A stretch of DNA of 64,000 nucleotides from Acidimicrobiales bacterium. GTDB taxonomy: Bacteria > Actinomycetota > Acidimicrobiia > Acidimicrobiales > Aldehydirespiratoraceae. The notes under the pieces are model-generated. The model did no database searches. It was not told the origin of the DNA and saw only the letters and a list, made by a program, of their open reading frames with translations. This document shows positions 52,700 through 63,741 of the stretch, in pieces; position 1 is the first letter of the stretch, and every line of letters starts with the position of its first letter. The translations under genes and the position numbers were made by a program. The stretch lies in assembly GCA_041394245.1 (NCBI GenBank), contig JAWKIR010000002.1, forward strand, positions 2,542,001 through 2,606,000, read 5' to 3'.

Positions 52700-53840
52700 G
52701 CCGACGCCGATGTTACCGCCCGCCGACGGGCCGGAGGCACGCGGCGACGCGCCGCCTGGTGGTGGCCGTCTGTTGTGGCGCATCGTCGCCGTGGTCCTCG
52801 CGGTCGGCGTGATCGCGCTGTTGGGCGCGCTGATCCCGGTGAAGAGCTTCGCTGCCGTCGTGCCGGGTCAGCGCTTCATCGATCAGGAGCTGGTCGCCCA
52901 GAAGCCCGGTTCGGCGCGGCCGACGGCTTCGCGCGTGTCGATCGATGCCGACGGAATCGACGAACCCGATGGCGCGATCCTCTTCACCACCGTCCAACTC
53001 GACACGAGCATCTCGATCGCCGACTGGCTCTACGGCGAGTACGACGACGACATCGATCTCCGACCGCGCAGCGACGTCCTGGGCGACCGCAGCGTCGAGG
53101 ACAATCGCGAACGCAACCTCGAGATGATGCGCGTCTCGAAGGACGCCGCAATCGTCGCCGCGCTGCATCACCTCGGAATCGCGGTCTTCGAGGAAACGGG
53201 GCTCGGGATCGACACCGTGCGCGACGACGGACCGGCGCGAGGTTCGTTGGTCGCCGGCGACGTCATCATCGCCGTCGACGATGTGCCCATCACCGGCTTC
53301 GCGTCCCTGCAGGACCAGCTGGCCACGAAGTCGCCCGGCGAGTTGGGCGTCATCACGGTGGAGAACATCGACACGTTCGAGACGCGCGACGTCGAGCTGG
53401 CATGGGGCGAACATCCGGACCGACCCGGCGATGCCTACATCGGCGTGAACGTCGTCCCCCGCCAGGAGGAACTCCCGCTCCCGTTCGACATCGAGATCGA
53501 CTCCGGGTCGATCGGAGGTCCGTCGGCCGGTCTCGCGTTCACCCTCACCATCCTGGATCTGCTGACCGCCGGCGAGCTGACCGGTGGTCTCGATGTGGCT
53601 GTGACCGGCACCATCACGGGCGATGGGATGGTGGGACCGATCGGCGGTGTCGGGCAGAAGGCGGCGGCCGCGCGCGAGGCCGGTGCCGCCGCGTTCATCG
53701 TGCCGGTGCAGAACGTGGACGAGGCCGAACCGCATGCCGGGTCGATGCCGATCATCGGCGTCGCGACCCTCGACGATGCGCTCGCGGCCCTGGCGTCCCT
53801 CGGCGGTGAGACGGAGAACCTGACGCTGGTCGCGAGCTGA
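52683..53840 (+). CDS. PDZ-Lon (S16) membrane protease, YlbL-like
   Basis: A 385-residue membrane-anchored protease: Pro/Gly-rich N-terminus, one helix (about 33-55, WRIVAVVLAVGVIALLGALIPV), a PDZ domain (about 185-265, GSLVAGDVIIAVDDVPITG) and a C-terminal Lon domain. The Ser-Lys dyad is Ser281 (GGPSAGLAF) and Lys326 (GVGQKAAAAR), spaced 45 residues, close to Lon. It resembles Bacillus YlbL and actinobacterial orthologues, which have roles in the cell envelope or septation. ATG 52710 is another possible start. Confidence 0.9.
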   Translation: MDEVSTPTPMLPPADGPEARGDAPPGGGRLLWRIVAVVLAVGVIALLGALIPVKSFAAVVPGQRFIDQELVAQKPGSARPTASRVSIDADGIDEPDGAILFTTVQLDTSISIADWLYGEYDDDIDLRPRSDVLGDRSVEDNRERNLEMMRVSKDAAIVAALHHLGIAVFEETGLGIDTVRDDGPARGSLVAGDVIIAVDDVPITGFASLQDQLATKSPGELGVITVENIDTFETRDVELAWGEHPDRPGDAYIGVNVVPRQEELPLPFDIEIDSGSIGGPSAGLAFTLTILDLLTAGELTGGLDVAVTGTITGDGMVGPIGGVGQKAAAAREAGAAAFIVPVQNVDEAEPHAGSMPIIGVATLDDALAALASLGGETENLTLVAS

Positions 53841-53911
53841 GACGCTCGGGTCGAGCGGGGCGCGGTGGGGGATACCCACGCCGGGTCGCCGTCGCTCATA
53901 GCATCGGATCT

Positions 53912-55795
<1,884 letters not shown>

Positions 55796-55856
55796 CGAGG
55801 CGCGAATCCGCTCCTCGACTCCGTCTGTGGGTGGGCTGCCGATAGTGTGCTGACAC

Positions 55857-58800
55857 ATGCGCGCTGCTGATGATCTCCCCCGTCGCGAAAGCGGTCGTCT
55901 GAGCGGTCGCGGCCGCGTCGTCGCGGTGATCGCCGTCATCGTGGTGATGGTGCTCGTGGCGTCGCTGTCGGGGATCGCTGGCTTCTACACCGACTACCTG
56001 TGGTTCGATGCCCTCGACCGGGCGTCCGTCTGGCGGCAGGTTCTCGGCGCGAAGGTGGCCTTGACCCTGATCTTCGGCGGCGTGTTCTTCGTCTTCATGT
56101 GGCTCAACCTGTTCCTCACCGACCGGGCGGCACCGACCTTTCGTCCGGCCGGCCCGGAAGAGGAACTGCTGGCCCGCTACCACGATGTCGTGGCAGGTCG
56201 GAAGGGCCTCGTCCGCACCGGTGTGGCCGCCGTGTTCGCCCTGGTCGCGTCGGCCGGCGTCTCCGGTCGATGGGAGGACTGGCTGCTGTTCACCAACCGC
56301 CAGGACTTCGGCATCGACGACCCGCAGTTCGGCGTCGATCTCGGGTTCTATGTCTTCCAGTTGCCGTTTCTGAGCTTCGTGGTCGGCTGGGCGTTCGCCA
56401 GCTTCGTCATCATCTTCATCCTCACCGCGATCAGTCACTATCTCAACGGGTCGATCCGGGTCACCGCTGTCTCGGGAAGCCGGGCCACGCCGACGGTGAA
56501 GGTGCACCTCTCGGCCATCCTGGCCGTCCTCGCACTGATCAAGGCCGCCGACTACTGGCTCGACCGCTACGAGCTCACGGTCTCGAGCCGGGGCGTGGTC
56601 GACGGCGCGCTCTACACCGACGTCAACGCCCAGTTGCCGGCCATCTACCTCCTGATCGCGATCTCGCTCTCCGCAGTGGTGTTGCTCGTGATCAACCTGC
56701 GTCTGCGGGGATGGACCATGCCGGTCCTCGCGGTCGGTCTGTGGGCATTCACCGCCATCGTGGTCGGGGGCATCTACCCGGCGTTCGTGCAGCGATTCCA
56801 GGTCGAGCCCAACGAGACCACCCGCGAGGCCGAGTTCGTCGACCGCAACATCGCCGCCACGCAGTACGCGTTCGGACTCGACACCATCCAGCAACGTGAG
56901 TTCGACTACACCGACGAGCTGACCGCCGACCAGATCCGGGACAACGCCGTCACCGTGGCCAACGCCCGCCTTCTCGACCCGGTCGCCGTGCACCCCACGT
57001 TCGAGCGGGAGCAGACCGAGCGCGACTTCTACCGCTTCGTCGGTGTCGACACCGAGCCCGATGTCGCCAACGCCGGCACCGCGCTCGACACCGACCGCTA
57101 TGTCATCGACGGTGAGTTGCGTCAGGTGATCGTCGGTGCGCGTGAGCTACAACTCGACAGCAACCTGAGCTGGGAACGAGAGCATGTGCGCCTCACCCAC
57201 GGCTACGGCCTGGCCATGGCGACGGCCAACACCCCCACGTCCTCGGGAAGCCCCGACTTCGTGGTGTCGGGCCTGCCCACGGCGGTCGACGAGTCGCTGG
57301 AGTCGGTCATCGATCGGCCGCAGCTCTATCACGGCGAGGATCTCGCGGGCTACGCGCTCGTCGACACGACCGTCCCAGAGATCGATTATGTCGACAGCGA
57401 GACGGGCGCCGACGTTCCTTACGAGTACGACGGAACCGGCGGCGTCTCGATGGGATCGTTCATCCGTCAGGCGGCCTTCGCGCTGCGGTTCCGCCAGATC
57501 GATCCGCTGATCTCGAACTTCGTCGACGGCGACACTCGGATCATCTACAACCGCGACGTCCACAACCGGGTGGAGGCCCTCGCCCCGTTCCTGTCGTTCG
57601 ACGCCGATGCATATCCCGTCATCGTCGATGGCAGCGTCTACTACGTCATCGACGGCTACACCACGTCCGACCGGTTCCCCTACAGCCAGAACAGCGAGAA
57701 CGGCCGCCTGGCCGAAGGTGGGCTCGCCGGCTCGTCGTTCAACTATGTGCGCAACTCGGTGAAGGCCGTGGTCGATGCCTACGACGGCACGGTCTGGTTC
57801 TACGTGATGCCGGTCGAGGACCCGATCGTGCGGGCGTGGCAGAACGCCTTCCCGGAGCTCTTCTCGGATTTCGAGGAGATGCCCGACGAGTTGCGTGATC
57901 ATCTGCGCTACCCGCAGGACCTGTTCCGGGTGCAGACCAACATGTATGCCAGATATCAGGTCGACGACGCCGAAGCGCTCATCATCGGCACCGAGGCGTG
58001 GGCCGTCGCCCAGGACCCCGGTCGATCGGTGCGCGCCGGTGGCACCTCGGAAACGTCGACCGACGAGTCGGGCGTGGTCACCACGAGCGAGAAGCGGGTC
58101 AACCCGTACTACTCCCTCCTGACGCTTCCCGGTGAGGACGATCCGTCGTTCGTCACGCTGCGCACCTTCGTCCCGTTCGCCGACGACGACGGGCGAAAGG
58201 AGCTCGAGGCGTTCATGGTCGGTGAAACCACCGCCGATGGGTCCTCGCGTCTCGTCAGCTACGAGGTGACCAGCGCGTCGGCTCCCGGTCCGGTACTCGT
58301 GGCGACCAGCGTCGCGCAGAACGACCAGATCGCGCAGCTCCTGACGCTGCTCAACGCCAGCGGTTCCACGGTCGAGTTCAGCGACGTCCTCCTGCTTCCG
58401 ATCGACAACGGGATCCTGTGGGTGCGCTCGCTCTATGTCGCCGCCGAAGGCACGAGCGTGCCGACGCTCGAGAACGTGATCGTGTCGGTGGGCGAGGGCG
58501 AACAGCTCGCCATCGGCTCGACCCTCGAGGAGGCGCTCGAGAACCTCTTCCCGGGTGAGGAGTTCGGGGACCTGCTCGACGGCCCCGCCGGCGGCGCAGT
58601 GACGACGCCGACGACACCGACGACGCCGACGACGCCGACGACCACCACCGCGCCGCCCACCGACGAACTTCCCGCCACGCTGGAGGACCTCGTCATCGAG
58701 ATCGGCGATCTCTGGCGCGAGTCGAACGATGCGCTCGCCCAGGATCCGCCCGACCGGGTGGCATCCGCCGAGGCGTTGGCGCGGATCGACGAACTCCTCG

Positions 58801-58868
58801 CCTACAGCCGCACACTGACCGGCACGGAACCGCCCGAGCCGGTCGACCCGGGCGAGGTCGACAGCTGA
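55857..58868 (+). CDS. UPF0182-family large membrane protein
   Basis: A 1003-residue protein of the actinobacterial/cyanobacterial UPF0182 family (COG1615). Seven or so helices in the first 310 residues (e.g. VVAVIAVIVVMVLVASLSGIAGFYTDYLWF) are followed by a very large extracytoplasmic domain and a Thr/Pro linker (TTPTTPTTPTTPTTTTAPP) near 915-940. Function unknown in every member I know. TAGTGT (55843-55848) lies eight bases before the ATG, so leaderless. It ends CTGA, overlapping the presumed CTG start of the next gene. Confidence 0.93.
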   Translation: MRAADDLPRRESGRLSGRGRVVAVIAVIVVMVLVASLSGIAGFYTDYLWFDALDRASVWRQVLGAKVALTLIFGGVFFVFMWLNLFLTDRAAPTFRPAGPEEELLARYHDVVAGRKGLVRTGVAAVFALVASAGVSGRWEDWLLFTNRQDFGIDDPQFGVDLGFYVFQLPFLSFVVGWAFASFVIIFILTAISHYLNGSIRVTAVSGSRATPTVKVHLSAILAVLALIKAADYWLDRYELTVSSRGVVDGALYTDVNAQLPAIYLLIAISLSAVVLLVINLRLRGWTMPVLAVGLWAFTAIVVGGIYPAFVQRFQVEPNETTREAEFVDRNIAATQYAFGLDTIQQREFDYTDELTADQIRDNAVTVANARLLDPVAVHPTFEREQTERDFYRFVGVDTEPDVANAGTALDTDRYVIDGELRQVIVGARELQLDSNLSWEREHVRLTHGYGLAMATANTPTSSGSPDFVVSGLPTAVDESLESVIDRPQLYHGEDLAGYALVDTTVPEIDYVDSETGADVPYEYDGTGGVSMGSFIRQAAFALRFRQIDPLISNFVDGDTRIIYNRDVHNRVEALAPFLSFDADAYPVIVDGSVYYVIDGYTTSDRFPYSQNSENGRLAEGGLAGSSFNYVRNSVKAVVDAYDGTVWFYVMPVEDPIVRAWQNAFPELFSDFEEMPDELRDHLRYPQDLFRVQTNMYARYQVDDAEALIIGTEAWAVAQDPGRSVRAGGTSETSTDESGVVTTSEKRVNPYYSLLTLPGEDDPSFVTLRTFVPFADDDGRKELEAFMVGETTADGSSRLVSYEVTSASAPGPVLVATSVAQNDQIAQLLTLLNASGSTVEFSDVLLLPIDNGILWVRSLYVAAEGTSVPTLENVIVSVGEGEQLAIGSTLEEALENLFPGEEFGDLLDGPAGGAVTTPTTPTTPTTPTTTTAPPTDELPATLEDLVIEIGDLWRESNDALAQDPPDRVASAEALARIDELLAYSRTLTGTEPPEPVDPGEVDS

Positions 58869-60547
58869 GCCTTCGGCGGCAGCTGCTCACCGACATCTAC
58901 GGCTCGGCGGCCGACGATGCCGTCGTTGCCCGCCTCGAGGCGCTCGTGGCGGCCGCTCGGCGTTCACCCCGTCTGCCGCGATGGTCCGAACGAGATGCGT
59001 GGCTCATCTGTTATCCGGATCAGTTCGGGCCTTCCGGGATCGGCGGGGTCCGTCAGGTCGTCGGGGCGCTGGCCCCGGAGATCAACGGCGTGCACCTGCT
59101 GCCGTTCCACCCGTCGTCGAGCGACGGCGGGTTCAGCGTCGAGGACTACGCCGTCGTCGATCCCGCCGTCGGCACCTGGCGCGACATCGAAGCGCTGGCC
59201 TCCGACACTCGGCTCATGGCCGATGCGGTCATCAACCATGTCTCGGCGCAGGGCGCCTGGTTCCGTGCCCATCTCGCCGGCGATGCCGCCTTCGTCGACT
59301 TCTTCTTCGTCGTCCCCGACGGCGCCGACCTCTCCGCCGTCGCCCGGCCGCGTCCCGGGCCCCCGGTGACGCGTTTCGTTCGCAACGACGGCTCCGAGGC
59401 CGACTACTGGACGACCTTCAGCGCCGATCAGGTCGATCTCGACTATCGGTCGCCCGACGTCCTGCTCGCGGTCTGCGAGGCGGTCTTCCGCTTCGTTGCG
59501 GCCGGTGCCTCGGCGGTCCGGCTCGACGCCGTCGCGTTCTTGTGGAAGGACGCAGCGACCACCTCGATGCATCTTCCCCAGACCCACTCCGTCGTCGCGC
59601 TGCTGCGTGACTGCCTCGACGAGATCGATCCCGGGGTGGTGTTGATCACCGAGACCAATGTCCCGCACGCCGACAACGTCGCCTACCTCGGAACCCCCGA
59701 GCGGCCGGGAGCCCACGCCGTCTACCAGTTCACCCTCGCCCCGCTCGTGCTCCATGCGCTCCACACGGGCGACACCGATCCGCTGTGCCGCTGGATCACC
59801 GAGATCAGCCTGCCGCCGGGCACCACCGTCATGAACTTCCTCGCGAGCCACGACGGGGTCGGCGTTCGGCCGGCGAAGGGCTGGCTGACGGTCGATCAGG
59901 TCGCCGCCCTCGCGGGCCGATGTGTCGAAGCCGGAGGCCGGGTGAACGAGGCTGCGACGCCGGGCGGCTCCGAGCCCTATGAGCTCGCGGCGACATGGCG
60001 AAGCCTGTGCGAGGTCGGTGTGGGCGCGCCCTTCGATGCCGACGAGTTGGCGGCCCGTATCGTCGCGGGGCATTCGATCGCCCTCGCCCTCGTGGGGATC
60101 CCCCTGCTCTACGTGCATTCGCCCGCCGCGTCGCCCAACGCGTTCGACCGCGTCGACGCGTCGGGCGTGCCGAGGGACCTCAACCGTGGCCGTTTCCCCT
60201 CGCCGCAGGAGTACCTCGACGCGCTCGAGCGCGATCCGATCGGGAGTCGGGTGTGGCCACGATTGCGCGAGATGCTCGTGTGGCGTCGCGAACGTCGTGC
60301 CTTTCATCCCGAGGCCGAGCAAGAGCTGGTCGATGCTCCCGCAGGCGTCGTCGCGATCCGGCGCGGTACGGGGACCGACACCGCGCTCGTGGTCACCAAC
60401 CTCACCGCTGCGGCCCGTTCGGTGCCGATCGGTCCGGGGTGGGAGCGCATGGATGACCGGACCCCGATCGGCCCGACGGTCGAGCTCGGGCCATGGGCGG
60501 TGCGGTGGTTGGCCCGGACCGAGGCCGGCACTGTGTCGGCGCCCTGA
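58865..60547 (+). CDS. GH13_18 sugar phosphorylase (sucrose/glucosylglycerate phosphorylase-like) with CTG start
   Basis: A 560-residue GH13 enzyme. The nucleophile Asp (SAVRLDAVAFLWK), acid/base Glu (VVLITETNVPHADN) and third Asp (NFLASHDGVGVRPAKG) are all present; TETNVPHxxN and the DGVGVRP loop mark subfamily 18. These cleave sucrose or glucosylglycerate with phosphate to release glucose 1-phosphate, linked to compatible solutes. The usual start, GTG 58946, would cut off LSLRRQLLTDIYGSA, which matches the family's N-terminus; a CTG at 58865 overlaps the upstream stop (CTGA), with GCGAGG seven bases before it. Confidence 0.88.
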   Translation: MSLRRQLLTDIYGSAADDAVVARLEALVAAARRSPRLPRWSERDAWLICYPDQFGPSGIGGVRQVVGALAPEINGVHLLPFHPSSSDGGFSVEDYAVVDPAVGTWRDIEALASDTRLMADAVINHVSAQGAWFRAHLAGDAAFVDFFFVVPDGADLSAVARPRPGPPVTRFVRNDGSEADYWTTFSADQVDLDYRSPDVLLAVCEAVFRFVAAGASAVRLDAVAFLWKDAATTSMHLPQTHSVVALLRDCLDEIDPGVVLITETNVPHADNVAYLGTPERPGAHAVYQFTLAPLVLHALHTGDTDPLCRWITEISLPPGTTVMNFLASHDGVGVRPAKGWLTVDQVAALAGRCVEAGGRVNEAATPGGSEPYELAATWRSLCEVGVGAPFDADELAARIVAGHSIALALVGIPLLYVHSPAASPNAFDRVDASGVPRDLNRGRFPSPQEYLDALERDPIGSRVWPRLREMLVWRRERRAFHPEAEQELVDAPAGVVAIRRGTGTDTALVVTNLTAAARSVPIGPGWERMDDRTPIGPTVELGPWAVRWLARTEAGTVSAP

Positions 60548-60670
60548 CGCAACGAGCGTCACGCTGCTGACAACGCGGTGTCCTGGCGTCCGGCAGAGTG
60601 GGAAGTGTTCTGGGGCGGCGGTCCCGGGAACTCGGGTGTGGCGCGGCGGCTTCCACCCGAGCCCTCGTGC

Positions 60671-60700
60671 CATCGGGTCTCTCTTCGGAGGGACCCGATG
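60671..60700 (+). terminator. Stable TTCG tetraloop hairpin
   Basis: A 13-bp stem (one G-T pair) closed by C(TTCG)G, 123 bases after the phosphorylase stop and 72 before the next gene. No T-tract follows. It is either a terminator for the phosphorylase or a structured 5' leader. Confidence 0.55.
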
Positions 60701-60772
60701 TCGCGTCAGGGTGGCGGTATGACGTCCGATCCCCCGACTACCGTTGCCGCGAGTCAACCGGAGGTCCCCGCC

Positions 60773-61402
60773 ATGCCCCGATCGTCATCTCGCCGTCGTT
60801 TCCTCGCACGACTGATCGCCGTCCTCGGCGTGGTCTCGTTGTTCGCTGCCGCGTGCGGCGACGACGGTGACGGCGGTGGTGACGGGAGTCCGGCCACGAA
60901 CACCGCCGCGCCCGGCGACGCGACGACAACCACCACCGCGCCGGCGACCACGGCACCACCGCCCGAGTCGGGCGAACAGCTGGATCTCCAGCTCAACGTG
61001 GTCGAGTTCGGCGACGACGGGTTCGTCGAGATCATCAACACGGGTGCCGAACCGGTCACGCTCGCGGGCATCTACATCTGTGAGTTCCCCGACTACGCCG
61101 ATCTCGGCGACGTCGCAGAGATCGCATCCCTCGAGGCTGGTGCAACCCTGCGCATCCCTGCGGCGGTCCTCGGCGGGCTGAGCAGCGAGGACGGCGAAGC
61201 GGCGCTCTACGCGGGCGACGACTTCACGTCGTCCGACGCCATGCTGTCCTATGTGCAGTGGGGCGTCGGCGAACACGAGCGGGCGTCCGTCGCCGTCGAC
61301 GCCGGACTGTGGCCCTCGGTCGACGTGTTCGTCACGCCCGACCCGGCCTTCAACTCGATCGAGTCGGGTGGATTCGCGGCCGACCCCGAAGGTTGGAGCT
61401 GA
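60773..61402 (+). CDS. Lipoprotein with lamin-tail-like (LTD) domain
   Basis: A 209-residue exported lipoprotein. A basic MPRSSSRRRFLARLIAVLGVVSLFAAAC signal places the lipid on Cys28, then a Gly/Thr/Pro linker to about residue 66. The domain reads LQLNVVEFGDDGFVEIINTGAEPVTLAGIYICEFPDYADLG, the typical lamin-tail opening with the FVEIxNTG motif. The twin Arg could also suit Tat export. GGAGG about nine bases upstream supports this ATG over the earlier ones. Function unknown; LTD domains often bind surfaces or nucleic acid. Confidence 0.84.
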   Translation: MPRSSSRRRFLARLIAVLGVVSLFAAACGDDGDGGGDGSPATNTAAPGDATTTTTAPATTAPPPESGEQLDLQLNVVEFGDDGFVEIINTGAEPVTLAGIYICEFPDYADLGDVAEIASLEAGATLRIPAAVLGGLSSEDGEAALYAGDDFTSSDAMLSYVQWGVGEHERASVAVDAGLWPSVDVFVTPDPAFNSIESGGFAADPEGWS

Positions 61403-61411
61403 CGCCGCTGG

Positions 61412-62917
61412 TCAGCCGCTCAGCGCCGCAGCGAGCTGGGCGCGGCGGGCGTCGTCGAACCAGTCGGCGTTGAGCCCGAATGCCTCAGCCGCGTCGAGCA
61501 TGTGACCGTCGGTGCCGCGGATGGCGATCTGGTCCAGCCGGATGAGGCTCGGGTGTTCGACGCCCATCGCGTGGCACAGCGAGCGGAGATCGTGGCGGAA
61601 CGAACGCACATAGCCCGCGACGCGGACCGACTTGTTGGTGGGGTCGAGCCCTCGCGCCAGGCGTGCCTGCTGGGTGGCCACGCCGGTCGGGCAGTAGCCG
61701 GTGTGGCACTTCTGGGCCTGGATGCAGCCGACTGCCAACATGGCCTCTCGGGCGACGTTGACGAGGTCGACGCCCATCGCCATGGCGATGGCCGCGTCGG
61801 GAACGAAGCCGAGCTTGCCGGATCCGATGAAGGTGGTGTCGTGGTGGAGTCCGTGTCGGGCGAAGGCGTCGAACACGAGCGGGAAGCCGTCGCGGAACGG
61901 CAGCGCCACATGATCGGAGAAGACCAGCGGTGCGGCACCCGTGCCGCCCTCGCCACCGTCGACGGTGACGAAGTCGGGCCCGCTGCCGGTCTCGGCCATT
62001 GCCTCGGCGAGTTCGTCCCAGAATCGGGATTCGCCGACCGCGCTCTTGATCCCGACGGGCACGCCGGTGGCAGCAGCGATCCGTTCGACGAAGGCGATGA
62101 GACCGCGCACGTCGTCGAACTCGACGTGGCGGCTGGGGCTGTGGACGGTGATTCCCACCGGGACACCCCGGGCCGACGCGATCTCGTCGGTGACCTTCGC
62201 GCCGGGGAGCACGCCGCCCAGGCCCGGTTTGGCGCCCTGGCTCAGCTTCACCTCGATCGCCTTGACCGGAGCATCGGCCATCGACGCGAGCAATGCGTCG
62301 ATCGAGAATCGGCCGTCGTGGCCACGGGCACCGAACATGCCCGTCCCGATCTGGAAGACCAGGTCACCGCCGTTGCGGTGATGGGAGCTGATCCCACCCT
62401 CGCCGGTGTTGTGGAGGCAGCCGGCCATCCCCGCTCCCTTGTTGAGCGCCTCGATGGCGGGTCCGGAGAGCGAGCCGAAGCTCATGGCCGAGATGTTGAT
62501 GATCGACTCGGGGCGGAAGGCGCCCGGCCGACCGGTCCGTGCGCCGAGCACCTTGGCGCCGGCGAGATCGTCCAGTCGGTCGTCGGCCGAGGGCGCGAGC
62601 GGGAATGCCGCGTGGCGGAAGAACGGATATCCGGGAGCATCGAGGCTGTTGTCGGTGCCGAAACCGAAATAGGAGTTCTCGCCCTTGGCGCTGGCGTAGA
62701 CCCATCGGCGCTGGTCGCGGCTGAACGGTCGTTCCTCGTCGTTGTCGGTGACGATGTACTGCCGGAGTTCGGGCCCGATCCGTTCGAGGATGTAGCGGAG
62801 ATGGCCGATGACCGGGTAGTTGCGCAGGATGGCGTGGTGCTTCTGGGTGAGGTCGTAGACGACGATCATGCCGAAACCGACGGCCACCACCAGCACGACC
62901 CACAGCCACCACGACAT
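61412..62917 (-). CDS. FMN-binding glutamate-synthase-family protein
   Basis: A 501-residue membrane-tethered relative of the glutamate synthase FMN domain. One N-terminal helix (MSWWLWVVLVVAVGFGMIVVYDL), then INISAMSFGSLSGPAIEALNKGA, VDGGEGGTGAAPLVFSDHV for FMN binding, and CIQAQKCHTGYCPTGVATQ, whose three Cys match the [3Fe-4S] cluster of glutamate synthase. It lacks the glutaminase domain, so ammonia-dependent or other FMN chemistry is likely; function in this family is unproven. TAGGTT lies six bases before the ATG (62924-62929, reverse strand). Confidence 0.9.
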   Translation of the reverse strand: MSWWLWVVLVVAVGFGMIVVYDLTQKHHAILRNYPVIGHLRYILERIGPELRQYIVTDNDEERPFSRDQRRWVYASAKGENSYFGFGTDNSLDAPGYPFFRHAAFPLAPSADDRLDDLAGAKVLGARTGRPGAFRPESIINISAMSFGSLSGPAIEALNKGAGMAGCLHNTGEGGISSHHRNGGDLVFQIGTGMFGARGHDGRFSIDALLASMADAPVKAIEVKLSQGAKPGLGGVLPGAKVTDEIASARGVPVGITVHSPSRHVEFDDVRGLIAFVERIAAATGVPVGIKSAVGESRFWDELAEAMAETGSGPDFVTVDGGEGGTGAAPLVFSDHVALPFRDGFPLVFDAFARHGLHHDTTFIGSGKLGFVPDAAIAMAMGVDLVNVAREAMLAVGCIQAQKCHTGYCPTGVATQQARLARGLDPTNKSVRVAGYVRSFRHDLRSLCHAMGVEHPSLIRLDQIAIRGTDGHMLDAAEAFGLNADWFDDARRAQLAAALSG

Positions 62918-62955
62918 TCCCGCAACCTAGTGCCGGCTGCCGGCCCCAACGGGTT

Positions 62956-63708
62956 TCAGTCGAGATCCGCGAGTGCCTCGCGCAGCGCGGCCACCGCTGC
63001 GGCTCCTGCCTCTTCGGCGGCGGCCAGCTCGGCTCGAGCCTGCCGGAGTTCGTCTCTGGCGATGTCGAGCACTTCGGCGCCGTTGCCGTCGTCGAAACTC
63101 GCGGGCGTGACGGCAAGGACGTCGTCGGCGGTTCCGTCGGTCGCGGCTTCGGCCGCGGCCAGATGCTCGAGCGACGCGTCTCGGTGCGCCTGCGCGGCGG
63201 TCACGTCGGCACCGGCGCGGCCTGCCGCGGTGATGGCGGTGTCGAGTTCGCCGATCATGCTCCGGCCGATACCGACGCCGGCCTCGACGCGGTCGGTGCC
63301 AACGGTCAGATGAGCCTGTGGCAGGACCACGAGGTACACGCGATGGTCCGGCGCGATCGTGGCGCAGAGCGTCGTCACGGTCACGCGGTCGGTCGCGGTC
63401 GACAGTTCCCGATCGAGTGCGGTCAACCTCGCCTCGGTGTCGCCCACGATGGCGGCGATGGCTGCGTCGTGTGCTTCCGTCACGGCGGCGACGCCGTCGA
63501 TCGATGCCCGGGTCCGGGCCAGGCTGTCGAGGCGCTGACCGACGGCGGCCTGGCAGCGTTCGCGGAGCTCGGCGAACCGTTGCTCGTCCGTCCTCGACGC
63601 GCCCCGCTCCGGTGTCGTGTCGTCCTGCGCCGTTGCGGGAGTCGCCACGGCGAGTGCGAGACAGCCGGTCAGGGCGGCAGTGATCAGTCGTGCGACGTGT
63701 CGGTTCAT
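62956..63708 (-). CDS. Hypothetical secreted helical protein
   Basis: A 250-residue protein with a cleaved signal peptide (MNRHVARLITAALTGCLALAVATPATAQDD). The mature part is Ala/Glu-rich and mostly helical (RFAELRERCQAAVGQRLDSLARTRASIDGV; LAAAEEAGAAAVAALREALADLD), probably coiled-coil, with two Cys (ERCQAA; TTLCATI) that could pair. AAGGAG precedes the ATG. No family recognised. It probably shares a transcript with the lipoprotein gene upstream on the same strand. Confidence 0.75.
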   Translation of the reverse strand: MNRHVARLITAALTGCLALAVATPATAQDDTTPERGASRTDEQRFAELRERCQAAVGQRLDSLARTRASIDGVAAVTEAHDAAIAAIVGDTEARLTALDRELSTATDRVTVTTLCATIAPDHRVYLVVLPQAHLTVGTDRVEAGVGIGRSMIGELDTAITAAGRAGADVTAAQAHRDASLEHLAAAEAATDGTADDVLAVTPASFDDGNGAEVLDIARDELRQARAELAAAEEAGAAAVAALREALADLD

Positions 63709-63741
63709 CGGTTTCTCCTTTGTGGGGTCGTGAGGATGCGG

